A stretch of DNA of 22,327 bases, from positions 1 to 22,327 of the IMG/VR virus record IMGVR_UViG_3300026518_000063. The stretch is one strand, 5' to 3'. Shown here piece after piece: positions 13,801-19,648 of the stretch. A program made the position numbers and the translations under genes. This DNA is from a virus. The notes under the pieces are model-generated. The model worked only from the letters and a program-made list of their open reading frames with translations, ran no database searches and had not been told where the DNA came from. The first letter of the stretch is position 1. Each line of letters starts with the position of its first letter.

Positions 13801-14443
13801 TGCAGGGCATACCCATACTCAATATGCTTTAACATCCCATACTCATACGCTTAGTTCATTGTCCGGTGCTGTTACCAATTCACAACTTCCAACTCTCATA
13901 AGCCAACCTAATATCAGTGGCAGTACAATATCTGCGGGCAACTTTAGTGCTTATTCAAGTGTCATAAATGTTTGGGAAACTATAGCAGGCTTCTTAAGGG
14001 TTGGCCCAACGCAATGGGTAACAGCAAACGGTGATATAAACTGTAACCGCATATATGCTGCAGGCGCCCCTATTTGTTATGTTCTTGAAGCAGTAAACGA
14101 TGGTGACATTGACGAACAGGCATGGGATGACCGCATTCCGAACAATACCTACACGGAAGATGATGGCTCAGAGAGGGAAGAAGTAACACTGAATGAGGGG
14201 GCGAGAAAGTTTAAGGCCCGGCTTGGAACTGAGTATGACCCTCTTGACATGGATAAGTATGAGAAGCACTGGCGTGATAAAGGTCATCTTACTTCTATGC
14301 CAAGTAAAGAAGCCTACGATAACGGCACGCTTGATCCTATTTCAACTTATGGTTGGATACAGCGTCTTGTAGAAACAGTTGAGATACAAGCAGTGCACAT
14401 TGCAAATCTTAATGCGCGACTTAAAGCGCTTGAGTCGAAATAA
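10820..14443 (+). CDS. Tailspike or tail fibre with two beta-helix regions
   Basis: This 1207-residue receptor-binding protein starts at the ATG inside the end of the adaptor gene; a GTG three codons earlier is possible. Residues about 1-190 form a beta-rich virion-binding part. A linker (TSVAGKTGAVTLTTADVTGA, then NGYAGLDANGELTKLPAG) is typical of phage fibres. A first pectin-lyase-like beta-helix opens near 275 (SVQNAINAVSATGGTLYFPA), and a second near 670 (AYAAAVAAGVNLILPAGLLQ, then INIIGQG-like VNIIGQGG). HTHTQYALTSHTHT near 996-1009 is an HxH metal-binding fibre motif. The last 120 residues are charged and helical (DMDKYEKHWRDKGHL, ending LNARLKALESK) and probably trimerise. Such beta-helices often cut capsular or O-antigen sugar; active residues cannot be assigned by eye. 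Confidence 0.85.
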   Translation: MSNAIAIGTVTASAAGSITDANAVYTLNSFIGYDLYLPDVNKHFVITSNDATTLFFADTYIAEVGIDFRIVLSSDTQQTILNRQSGWKLITSSTNINTRDVALVDTTNGVITLTMTSSPAFGDSFFIFDGSTAGSWGTNNVIINPNGNTILGSATNYMLTHSNGWAEFIYDGTTWQVRQSQVIPTVPVTSVAGKTGAVTLTTADVTGAENTANKDAPNGYAGLDANGELTKLPAGAAAAPAGAVLRQDGSWVFITFVNVLDYLTTTEKADVLARTALVDVTTSVQNAINAVSATGGTLYFPAGIYRVSGVATAGAALSVNAQYSGETYDGQKPLRVNITGDGAGSSIIKNVSTDPTVYAIRLYGDATGSTQSHSYETFEHIGIDCSATGARGLLIHSKAYYRVKDIHINNANIGLHLVSTLSSSFSNMTINWGGTGIMFDRTYSATGSAGAAVGFSNCNSNTFSDCMIAQNSAFAMNMGTSANNAVAELAIIGCDVSANGTMGSATGGVRLVTSEIEGAVAANIQNCYFEINKGDFDLAFINIGTTVSDLRAVVQGCLFLRDSASLYTTRNLQAQGTDANNTIEVLCIGNAFQSMGSYAANSARPFTTEFAFSTIWDYHNSFDNDAGLTNSTYTATNNTATAASRDIYLIDYIPTAYHAEIAAKNLASVYDATTDFNTAYAAAVAAGVNLILPAGLLQFSSTLTITDDGVNIIGQGGGWQTDQTTGNDMREQAGTILKRLGTSATSIISFERAATSLNNIASSGLFGVLIDGENYNAGTPVETATVGLQVLSAFGCKFEDVAFQHCTTHDIYMGVIPTASGDPRDSQFNRFSRIVCRELNSCNPIYLHGDALANSSFNTFDTVEIVHRNGTAFKFGSSDTNLVNQLLLFRNAGTAVGIEFMGGTTTDYARDNNVAWADPGAGGVVARAGTVSSTNNTILYSPGNGAPIPTVETGATLMYQSDSGVFGGNRIFNDTVNIAVIQEAGVPLTTKYSLAGHTHTQYALTSHTHTLSSLSGAVTNSQLPTLISQPNISGSTISAGNFSAYSSVINVWETIAGFLRVGPTQWVTANGDINCNRIYAAGAPICYVLEAVNDGDIDEQAWDDRIPNNTYTEDDGSEREEVTLNEGARKFKARLGTEYDPLDMDKYEKHWRDKGHLTSMPSKEAYDNGTLDPISTYGWIQRLVETVEIQAVHIANLNARLKALESK

Positions 14444-14458
14444 TAAGGAGAGTATAGT

Positions 14459-14788
14459 ATGAGTACATTAGCAGTAGATTTTAATAGCAATCCAATCCCA
14501 GCATTCAGGGAACCACGCACAGGAGCGACGCAGACCATTAACACAGTTGCGGCTGCTTCCGCAAAAACAGTAGCAGCACTTTCGGCTGGCATGTACCGAA
14601 TTTTCATTCCGAAAACAGTTACTGGCATCCTGAGATTTGCATCTGGCCCATTCGCAACTGTTGCGGCCGCGGCAACTGATATGCCGCGTGAGGCAGGTGA
14701 GTATTTCGCTTATATCAATGCGGGAGATTCTATCGCTGTATACGACACGGTCGGCGGTGCAGTTGTAGAAATCACACTGATGCCATGA
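14459..14788 (+). CDS. Small tail-associated protein of unknown role
   Basis: This 109-residue protein is Ala/Thr-rich and predicted all-beta (MYRIFIPKTVTGILRFASG, then EYFAYINAGDSIAVYDTV and AVVEITLMP). The Leu/Ile/Val pattern resembles a small beta sandwich such as those in decoration or fibre-cap proteins. There is no signal peptide. A clear AAGGAG lies before the ATG, and its stop overlaps the next gene's start (ATGA). Since it lies between two receptor-binding genes, it may be a fibre accessory or a partner of the next protein. No family is recognised. Confidence 0.7.
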   Translation: MSTLAVDFNSNPIPAFREPRTGATQTINTVAAASAKTVAALSAGMYRIFIPKTVTGILRFASGPFATVAAAATDMPREAGEYFAYINAGDSIAVYDTVGGAVVEITLMP

Positions 14789-16590
14789 GCATGTTAGTTA
14801 AACTCGGTAAATTATCACGAATCGGGGGCGGCGGCATTAGCTCCATCCCCGGCTTCGGCGTATTCAATCTGGATTTCCTCGATTTGCAGGATGCCCACGG
14901 CAACACTGGCACATTCACTCGTGCTGGTATCGCTAATGTGCCTGATTGGCAGGGCGTGTTGCAGTCTATTCCGCTGGATACATGGCGGGTGAACAGAGGG
15001 CACTATGTTGAGAATCTGATTAATTATAGTGAGGATTTGACTAATGCTGTTTGGCATAAAAACAGAAATACGACAGCCACAAAAACCAATGGTATAAACA
15101 CGATAACCTTTACTGCTGCAACAGCGGATACTTGGGGGCAGTTTGATGCCTTATATTATAATCTATTTGGTACAACTGGCGATTTATTTCGAGTTACGGT
15201 TGAACTAAAAGGTATTGCAGGGGAGACAATGATCTTCGCCCGTTATTCAGACGGCGATCCAGGGACTCAGATTACGCACACATTTTCTGGTCAGTGGGAA
15301 ACGATTTCAATCGTTGCGCCTTCCCCACAAGTTAATCCAGCACCGACTTGGGGGTCTATATATTTTAATCGTAAAATGGCTAATACAGTTACAACCCTAC
15401 AGATCAGGAAAGTATGGGCTGTAAACGTCAAGGGCATGCCAGCCTCATACATCCCACCGTATGCCCCGCGCCTCACGGCAGCGCCGGCATTCAAATGGTT
15501 CAACAATGATGGCAGTAATTTGTCTGTTGTGAATAACGTTGTTACTGATAGTGGCGTATCTAATCCACTCCACCCCACCGTAGTAATCAACGGAGAGCAG
15601 ACCTATCTTGACCTCACCGACTACGCTACAGGCCAGCCGGTGGCAGCGGGCGGCATGCGTGCGTATGGGGGCAGGTATTACAAGACTGCTGCTGGTGGCA
15701 CGACGAACGGAGCTAGTCCACTGGTTGATACTGGTGTTACTGACTGGGTAGATCAGGGGATTTATCAGCCTGATTATGGCATGTTGTTTGAGGGCGGAGG
15801 GACTAACCTGTTTGTTAATCCTTTAGCCCCTGCAACGCAGACGATTGCACTCACCGCAACAGGCGACTATACGCTATCAGTTGGCGATACTGGAGATACA
15901 GGGACAATAGCTATCGCAGCAGGAACGGCGACAATCACTGGAGCGGGTACTGCATCGGTAGGCGCTGTTGTGACAATCAACTGCTCCGCCATAGGCACAG
16001 TCGTGCTTACCGTTACAGGCACGCTAACGCGTGCGCAGTTCGAGGCTGGTTCCGTATCCACGTCGTTCGTCAACGGCATCCGTCAAAACGAACTTGGCAA
16101 TCTCAAGTTCCCCACTACACAGGGCTGGGGTGGTGCTAATGCATTCCCGCATGCAGCGGGTTCATTGCTGTTCAGTGGCAGCCCGCAGCATGATTTGAGT
16201 CAGCATGGTAATTACAATAATCCTATTCTGTCATTAGATACGGTAAATGGATTGCTTTATCAGGGCTGGCAGCAGGCCATAGCGTCTACTGACGGTGCAA
16301 ATCCAGTGCAGCCTTGGCAAAACACAGCCTACCTCCGCAACCAATCAGTCCAGTACGGCGTAGAGTGGGACGATAGCGTACCGCAGTTCCGTGTCGGTTA
16401 TCGCGTAGCAAACACTGGTATGGCGTGGGTTTGGGGCGCTTACAGCCCGTATGATGGCGCATTCACTGACACCGGCTTCTTGCAATTCTTTGCCAATACC
16501 GTAGGTGCGCTGCCGTGGGTAGTTCGTAATACCATCATATTTAATAAGGCTCTCACTACACAAGAGTGGGACAATTATATAGTCCCATGA
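14785..16590 (+). CDS. Receptor-binding or tail fibre protein with lectin-like domains
   Basis: This 601-residue protein begins with a short anchor (LGKLSRIGGGGISSIPGFGV) and FTRAGIANVPDWQGVLQSIP, an opening common in phage fibre proteins. Residues about 75-225 (RVNRGHYVENLINYSEDLTN, NAVWHKN, TFTAATADTW) are a carbohydrate-binding-module-like beta sandwich. A Gly/Ala-rich section follows (TIALTATGDYTLSVGDTGDT, then TGTLTRAQFEAGS) that is typical of tail proteins binding sugars. The C-terminal 170 residues, with AGSLLFSGSP, VQYGVEWDDS and NTIIFNKALTTQEWDNY, look like a concanavalin/laminin-G fold. It has no beta-helix. Its GC content is clearly higher than that of the capsid block. It starts and ends with ATGA overlaps, so it is translationally coupled to both neighbours. 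Confidence 0.75.
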   Translation: MSMLVKLGKLSRIGGGGISSIPGFGVFNLDFLDLQDAHGNTGTFTRAGIANVPDWQGVLQSIPLDTWRVNRGHYVENLINYSEDLTNAVWHKNRNTTATKTNGINTITFTAATADTWGQFDALYYNLFGTTGDLFRVTVELKGIAGETMIFARYSDGDPGTQITHTFSGQWETISIVAPSPQVNPAPTWGSIYFNRKMANTVTTLQIRKVWAVNVKGMPASYIPPYAPRLTAAPAFKWFNNDGSNLSVVNNVVTDSGVSNPLHPTVVINGEQTYLDLTDYATGQPVAAGGMRAYGGRYYKTAAGGTTNGASPLVDTGVTDWVDQGIYQPDYGMLFEGGGTNLFVNPLAPATQTIALTATGDYTLSVGDTGDTGTIAIAAGTATITGAGTASVGAVVTINCSAIGTVVLTVTGTLTRAQFEAGSVSTSFVNGIRQNELGNLKFPTTQGWGGANAFPHAAGSLLFSGSPQHDLSQHGNYNNPILSLDTVNGLLYQGWQQAIASTDGANPVQPWQNTAYLRNQSVQYGVEWDDSVPQFRVGYRVANTGMAWVWGAYSPYDGAFTDTGFLQFFANTVGALPWVVRNTIIFNKALTTQEWDNYIVP

Positions 16591-16676
16591 GCATTGTGTT
16601 TTGGGTACTACTTTATTTTGCCTTGCTCGTAGCACTGTGCTGGAGGGCGTGGGCGGTAGGAGAAAGGGATGACTGA
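16587..16676 (+). CDS. 29-residue membrane peptide at the head of the lysis block
   Basis: The product is 29 residues: MSIVFWVLLYFALLVALCWR followed by AWAVGERDD. It is one transmembrane helix with a short charged tail. The ATG overlaps the stop of the fibre gene (ATGA), and its own stop lies 6 bp inside the next gene, whose ribosome site (AGGAGAAAGGG) sits in its last codons. It has no ribosome site of its own, so it would depend on coupling. The exact fit between two genes and the hydrophobicity argue that it is real. It could be a tiny holin-like or regulatory peptide. Confidence 0.55.
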   Translation: MSIVFWVLLYFALLVALCWRAWAVGERDD

Positions 16677-17022
16677 TGCAACTGAACGACGGTTGGCTGC
16701 TTTATTGGCTCAGATGAAAGAGATGCTTGAGGACAGACTACCCGCTGAGATGCCCGAAAAACGTCCTGATTGGCAGGTTTATACGTTTCTTGCCGGTGTG
16801 ATCTTTATGAGTGGCGCTTTATGGTATCAGGTGCTCGGCAATACTCGCTCAATGCATGAACTAATGGCGCGTGATACAGCACAGCATAAAGAAATACACA
16901 AAGAAATTGACGCGAACAGAGATAACCTTACCGCGCATTTACAATGGGAATTGCAGCATGAATTAGCACAGAAAGATGCCGTTATCAGGCAACTAGAGCA
17001 GAAGGTGACGAATGAACATTGA
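16669..17022 (+). CDS. Single-pass membrane protein, candidate holin
   Basis: This 117-residue protein has a cytoplasmic N-terminal helix (about 1-36), one transmembrane segment at about 37-57 (VYTFLAGVIFMSGALWYQVL) and a long hydrophilic coiled-coil C-terminus (about 60-117, ending EQKVTNEH). One membrane span with a large periplasmic tail is the layout of class III holins such as T4 T, but no sequence match to T can be claimed. AGGAGAAAGGG precedes the ATG. The 11-bp overlap with the lysozyme gene supports a lysis role. It could instead be an antiholin or a second spanin-like protein. Confidence 0.65.
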   Translation: MTDATERRLAALLAQMKEMLEDRLPAEMPEKRPDWQVYTFLAGVIFMSGALWYQVLGNTRSMHELMARDTAQHKEIHKEIDANRDNLTAHLQWELQHELAQKDAVIRQLEQKVTNEH

Positions 17023-17422
17023 GGAATTGCTAATCAGGCACGAAGGCGTGCGGCACAAGATGTACAGAGATTCGCTCGGCGTCCCGACGATTGGCGTAGG
17101 ACACAACCTAACCAAGCCGCTAAGTGATAGAGCGATAGACCAGATACTGCGGGACGACATTGAGGACGCTCGAAGCGACTGCGCTCAGTTTCCTTGGTTC
17201 GTTTACCTTGATTCCGTTCGTCAAGCCGTGGTGTTGGATATGGTGTTCAACATGGGTGTGCATAGGTTCAAAGGGTTCCGCAATACCATCGGGCATATAC
17301 AGGCAGGGCAATACAATGCGGCAGCTATGGAGATGCTTGATAGCGTATGGGCTAATCAGGTTGGCCGTAGGGCAGACGAGTTAGCTGAGATGATGCGTTC
17401 CGGTGAGTGGCCCAATGCTTAA
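17012..17422 (+). CDS. Endolysin, T4-type lysozyme (glycoside hydrolase 24)
   Basis: This 136-residue muramidase cleaves the glycan chain of peptidoglycan at the end of infection. Glu11, Asp20 and Thr26 occupy exactly the positions of the T4 lysozyme triad (LLIRHEGVRHKMYRDSLGVP, then TIGVGHN). The C-terminal lobe holds QAVVLDMVFNMGVHRFKGF and a helix ending DELAEMM. There is no signal peptide or signal-anchor helix, so it must leave the cytoplasm through a holin hole. It lacks a separate wall-binding domain, as usual for phages of Gram-negative hosts. The start is fixed by AAGGTGA and by the agreement of residue numbering with T4. Confidence 0.95.
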   Translation: MNIEELLIRHEGVRHKMYRDSLGVPTIGVGHNLTKPLSDRAIDQILRDDIEDARSDCAQFPWFVYLDSVRQAVVLDMVFNMGVHRFKGFRNTIGHIQAGQYNAAAMEMLDSVWANQVGRRADELAEMMRSGEWPNA

Positions 17423-17612
17423 AGAGCGCGACGGCTCCCGCCATAGTCTGAGTCGCTGTATATTCGCAGGCTCGTGGCTGATCGTGTTGGCGGGCGCCGT
17501 GAACTATCTCTGGTTTCATGGCCCTGACGTAGCTGCATTGGCCGGAGCATTGCTTACTCCTGCCGGCTTGGTATATGCTGGGCGAGAACACACGAAGCGA
17601 GGTGAAGTATGA
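17415..17612 (+). CDS. Two-span membrane protein, candidate holin
   Basis: The 65-residue product starts MLKERDGSRHSLSRCIF. Two hydrophobic segments lie at about 17-34 (FAGSWLIVLAGAVNYLWF) and 38-56 (DVAALAGALLTPAGLVYAG), separated by a tight HGP turn, and a basic tail ends in HTKRGEV. This hairpin with both ends inside is the class II holin layout. The ATG at 17415 is preferred to a GTG four codons upstream because GGTGAG is correctly spaced. It overlaps the lysozyme stop by 8 bp. It is the best holin candidate by topology, although 16669-17022 competes. Confidence 0.65.
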   Translation: MLKERDGSRHSLSRCIFAGSWLIVLAGAVNYLWFHGPDVAALAGALLTPAGLVYAGREHTKRGEV

Positions 17613-17725
17613 AACCTATATTACTCTACAGGATATTGAATACTCCGCATGCACTTTTGCATGTACTGGGGTGGTATGCTGTGGTTGGGTGCGAAGCCAA
17701 AATATGTAAGTGGGGTGACGAATAA
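17609..17725 (+). CDS. 38-residue hypothetical protein
   Basis: The product is a 38-residue protein that begins MKPILLYRILNTPHALLH and ends EAKICKWGDE. The middle (LLHVLGWYAVVGCEA) is moderately hydrophobic and could sit on or in the membrane; two Cys five residues apart could form a disulfide if exported. GAGGTGA precedes the ATG, which overlaps the stop of the upstream gene (ATGA), and its stop overlaps the next start (TAATG). Such exact packing on both sides is strong support for translation. No family is recognised. Confidence 0.6.
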   Translation: MKPILLYRILNTPHALLHVLGWYAVVGCEAKICKWGDE

Positions 17726-18261
17726 TGATTGAGAATGAAGTTGAAGAAAAATATATCTGCTTTGACGGTATGGCGGGTGTGCAGCACATCGAATCTATAC
17801 GTAAATATCTCGATTATATGGAAGAGCATCTATTTAATATTCGCAGGGCTTTTGTTGAACTATCCGATGCCTGTGAGTCTATGCCTTGGGTTGGCGATGA
17901 TTACTGGTGGCACACAGTCCGGATAGAAGTAGAAAAGCATGACCTATCAAAGTTTTCTGATGAAGAATTCTTGCCTTATGTTCGAGCTTTCTTCCCAATA
18001 GATGGAGAAGAAAAAACTCCGCTGGGTGCGGCATGGGAACACCACAAAGAACATAACCACCATCATTGGGAAACTGTTGAGAATACAACTGATATTATCC
18101 ATATGGTAATTGACTGGACAGCTATGGGATACAAGTTCGGAGACACTGCCGAAGAGTATTACAAGCGGAACGCGGATAGGATCATATTAAGTCAAGATCA
18201 CATTGAATTTATGCAAAAGCTATTCGCCGCACTTAAACAATACCGCAAGGGTAGAGCATGA
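17725..18261 (+). CDS. DUF5662-like protein
   Basis: This 178-residue soluble protein has a histidine-rich pattern: KHDLSKFSDEEFLPYVRAFF (71-90), AAWEHHKEHNHHHWE (102-116) and MVIDWTAMGYKFGD (127-140), then YYKR and a helical C-terminus. This is the signature of the DUF5662 family, found in phages and bacteria, whose function is not known to me. His72-Asp73, His106-His107 and the HNHHH cluster could bind a metal, somewhat like HD-type hydrolases. GGGGTGA precedes the ATG. It lies between lysis membrane genes, but nothing in it suggests a lysis role, so it may be an inserted accessory gene. Confidence 0.8.
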   Translation: MIENEVEEKYICFDGMAGVQHIESIRKYLDYMEEHLFNIRRAFVELSDACESMPWVGDDYWWHTVRIEVEKHDLSKFSDEEFLPYVRAFFPIDGEEKTPLGAAWEHHKEHNHHHWETVENTTDIIHMVIDWTAMGYKFGDTAEEYYKRNADRIILSQDHIEFMQKLFAALKQYRKGRA

Positions 18262-18446
18262 ATCCATTGGCCCTACTCAGTCTAGTCAAAGATCAGAAAG
18301 AGCGCGTCACATGGGCGCTCATCGCGCTTGGTCTATTGTACTGGACATGGAACACAGCCAGCGACGTAGGACAGTTAAAGGCGCAGGTTGGCTATCAGGA
18401 GCAAGCCATGAAGCTGATGACTCAGCAGCTCAATGAATGTAAATAA
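18258..18446 (+). CDS. Small single-pass membrane protein (62 residues)
   Basis: The product starts MNPLALLSLVKDQKERVTWA. A transmembrane helix lies at about 17-34 (VTWALIALGLLYWTWNT). It is followed by a short coiled-coil-like tail (DVGQLKAQVGYQEQAMKL) ending NECK. The ATG overlaps the preceding stop (ATGA), with AGGGTAGAG upstream. It resembles a shortened inner-membrane spanin in layout but is followed by a full spanin pair, so it is more likely a holin partner or antiholin. No family is recognised. Confidence 0.65.
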   Translation: MNPLALLSLVKDQKERVTWALIALGLLYWTWNTASDVGQLKAQVGYQEQAMKLMTQQLNECK

Positions 18447-18456
18447 GGAGGCAATA

Positions 18457-18678
18457 ATGACATTTACAATCGGAACAGTATTCATTGAGTTCGTAGCAAC
18501 AGGGGTGGTTGGCTTAATCGCTGGCTTCCTGATCGGCGCGAACTGGTACAAGCGTAAAGGGAACGGTACGGTTAAAAGCACTGTGTCGGCAGAGATTGCA
18601 GCGGCAAGAGCTAAGGCTAATGCTGAGTTCCAAGCTGAAAAGAAGCGTATTATCGAGAAGGCCAAAGAGCAAATCTGA
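18457..18678 (+). CDS. Small membrane-anchored coiled-coil protein (73 residues)
   Basis: The start MTFTIGTVFIEF is chosen because a perfect AAGGAGG lies six bases upstream; a start eight codons earlier has none. A glycine-rich transmembrane helix (FVATGVVGLIAGFLIGANWY) is followed by a basic stretch (KRKGNG) and an Ala/Lys/Glu helix (VSAEIAAARAKANAEFQAEK and on). The positive residues after the span suggest the C-terminal helix is cytoplasmic. Its stop overlaps the spanin start (TGATG). The layout would fit a pinholin, an antiholin or an ATP-synthase-b-like stalk, but none is proven. Confidence 0.65.
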   Translation: MTFTIGTVFIEFVATGVVGLIAGFLIGANWYKRKGNGTVKSTVSAEIAAARAKANAEFQAEKKRIIEKAKEQI

Positions 18679-19271
18679 TGTTTCCCATGCTTGGCTTAGT
18701 AGGAGGAAAAACTATCGGCAAGTACATTGCCATAGGGCTTGCTGCTGTAGCTATGGTGGCGTTTATCTACATCGGATGGAACTCGTACAACAACGCCATA
18801 GCCAAGGCTGCCAGCGTTGAAATAAAACTGCATGAGGCCAACAAGGAGACAGCGGAGGCGAACCGGAATATAGAGGAGTTAGCCAATGAACTCAACGAAC
18901 AACAGGAACAATCCGCACAAACCATCCATCGCATTCAGCGACTTGCCAGACTACGAGCGAAACGCGCAGATGATACTTCTGCGACGCTCGCTCGCTTGTT
19001 TAATACTATGGATAATGGCGATGCTATTGCTCAGCTTAACCGGATGCTGTCTGTTCAAGTCCGACGAATCAACGGTGAAAGCGACCAAAGTAGTGGTGCA
19101 AAAGCCTCAGATAGTTCTACCAGCCAGACCAGTAGTGCAGACACCATTACTCCATTCGCCTGTATCGACAAAGAAACCGCAACCGTAATGCTGCACAACC
19201 TGACAGTACTAGCTGACTATGTTGATGACGTAGAATCGTTAAGGAGTTCTCATGCAACAACTACAAATTAA
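18678..19271 (+). CDS. Rz: Inner-membrane spanin (i-spanin, Rz-like)
   Basis: This 197-residue protein has an N-terminal signal anchor (KYIAIGLAAVAMVAFIYIGW, about 15-34), a periplasmic coiled coil at about 36-95 (AASVEIKLHEANKETAEANR and on), and a Ser/Thr-rich linker near 134-152. The tail holds a Cys (TPFACIDKETATVML). This is the layout of Rz, which spans the periplasm and fuses inner and outer membranes with its partner after lysozyme has acted. The partner gene is embedded in another frame inside it, as in lambda-like pairs. At 197 residues it is longer than lambda Rz (153). It implies a host with an outer membrane. Confidence 0.85.
   Translation: MFPMLGLVGGKTIGKYIAIGLAAVAMVAFIYIGWNSYNNAIAKAASVEIKLHEANKETAEANRNIEELANELNEQQEQSAQTIHRIQRLARLRAKRADDTSATLARLFNTMDNGDAIAQLNRMLSVQVRRINGESDQSSGAKASDSSTSQTSSADTITPFACIDKETATVMLHNLTVLADYVDDVESLRSSHATTTN
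18886..19188 (+). CDS. Rz1: Outer-membrane spanin lipoprotein (o-spanin, Rz1-like), embedded
   Basis: This frame lies wholly inside the i-spanin gene. MILLRRSLACLILWIMAMLL continues to LSLTGC, a classic lipoprotein signal (two Arg, hydrophobic core, LTGC lipobox). The mature part is Pro-rich (KPQIVLPARPVVQTPLLHSP), as in Rz1. From the ATG at 18886, which has AGGAG seven bases upstream, the protein is 100 residues with the lipid-bearing Cys at 54. From the ATG at 18970 it is 72 residues with Cys at 26, a more normal signal length but with a poor ribosome site. The 18886 start is listed for its ribosome site; the shorter form is a serious alternative. Confidence 0.85.
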   Translation: MNSTNNRNNPHKPSIAFSDLPDYERNAQMILLRRSLACLILWIMAMLLLSLTGCCLFKSDESTVKATKVVVQKPQIVLPARPVVQTPLLHSPVSTKKPQP

Positions 19272-19629
19272 AAGCCTTAGCCACATGTCATACCTACCAA
19301 AGTATCATAATGGTTCTGTATCACTTGATATCTGTTCATGCCAAAATATTACAATACAAGCTGGTAAGGTTAAAGAGATTCATACAGCATTGAAATTATT
19401 CATGCCAAGTGGGTATATTGGAGTCCTAACAGGTTTGAAATCTAACGCACAAAAGTATGGCATATCACTAATGCTTGGTGTGGAATATATTGATAAGAAT
19501 AACACAAACGAGCTTACTGTATTACTGGAAAATAAATCAGAAGCGCATTTTGATGTACATCAGGGTGATATCATTGCGAAGTTGATACTACTTCGTGCTG
19601 AGCAGCCTAGAATAGTGTTTAGACCCTAA
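19252..19629 (+). CDS. dUTPase-fold protein with degenerate motifs
   Basis: This 125-residue protein resembles trimeric dUTPases: motif 1 GSVSLDICS (Asp26), motif 2 LKSNAQKYGISL (Lys63-Ser64 in place of Arg-Ser), motif 3 GVEYIDKNNTNELTVLLENK and motif 4 QGDIIAKLIL (104-113). The catalytic-loop Tyr and Gly of motif 3 (usually GVIDxxYxG) are missing, and there is no C-terminal glycine-rich motif 5, since the protein ends RIVFRP. dUTP hydrolysis is therefore doubtful; a nucleotide-binding, signalling or purely structural role is more likely. AAGGAG lies five bases before the ATG, which is inside the end of the i-spanin gene. Its AT-rich composition matches the following tail genes rather than the lysis block. 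Confidence 0.7.
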   Translation: MQQLQIKSLSHMSYLPKYHNGSVSLDICSCQNITIQAGKVKEIHTALKLFMPSGYIGVLTGLKSNAQKYGISLMLGVEYIDKNNTNELTVLLENKSEAHFDVHQGDIIAKLILLRAEQPRIVFRP

Positions 19630-19631
19630 AC
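19617..19631. repeat. Perfect inverted repeat GTTTAG-ACC-CTAAAC
   Basis: Six-base arms are separated by ACC across the stop of the dUTPase-fold gene, followed by AGCGATAGGAG, which is also the ribosome site of the nozzle-like gene. It is nearly identical to 10889-10906 (GTTTATACCCTAAACAGC) and related to sites at 1311 and 3541. Confidence 0.5.
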
Positions 19632-19648
19632 AGCGATAGGAGAACCAC

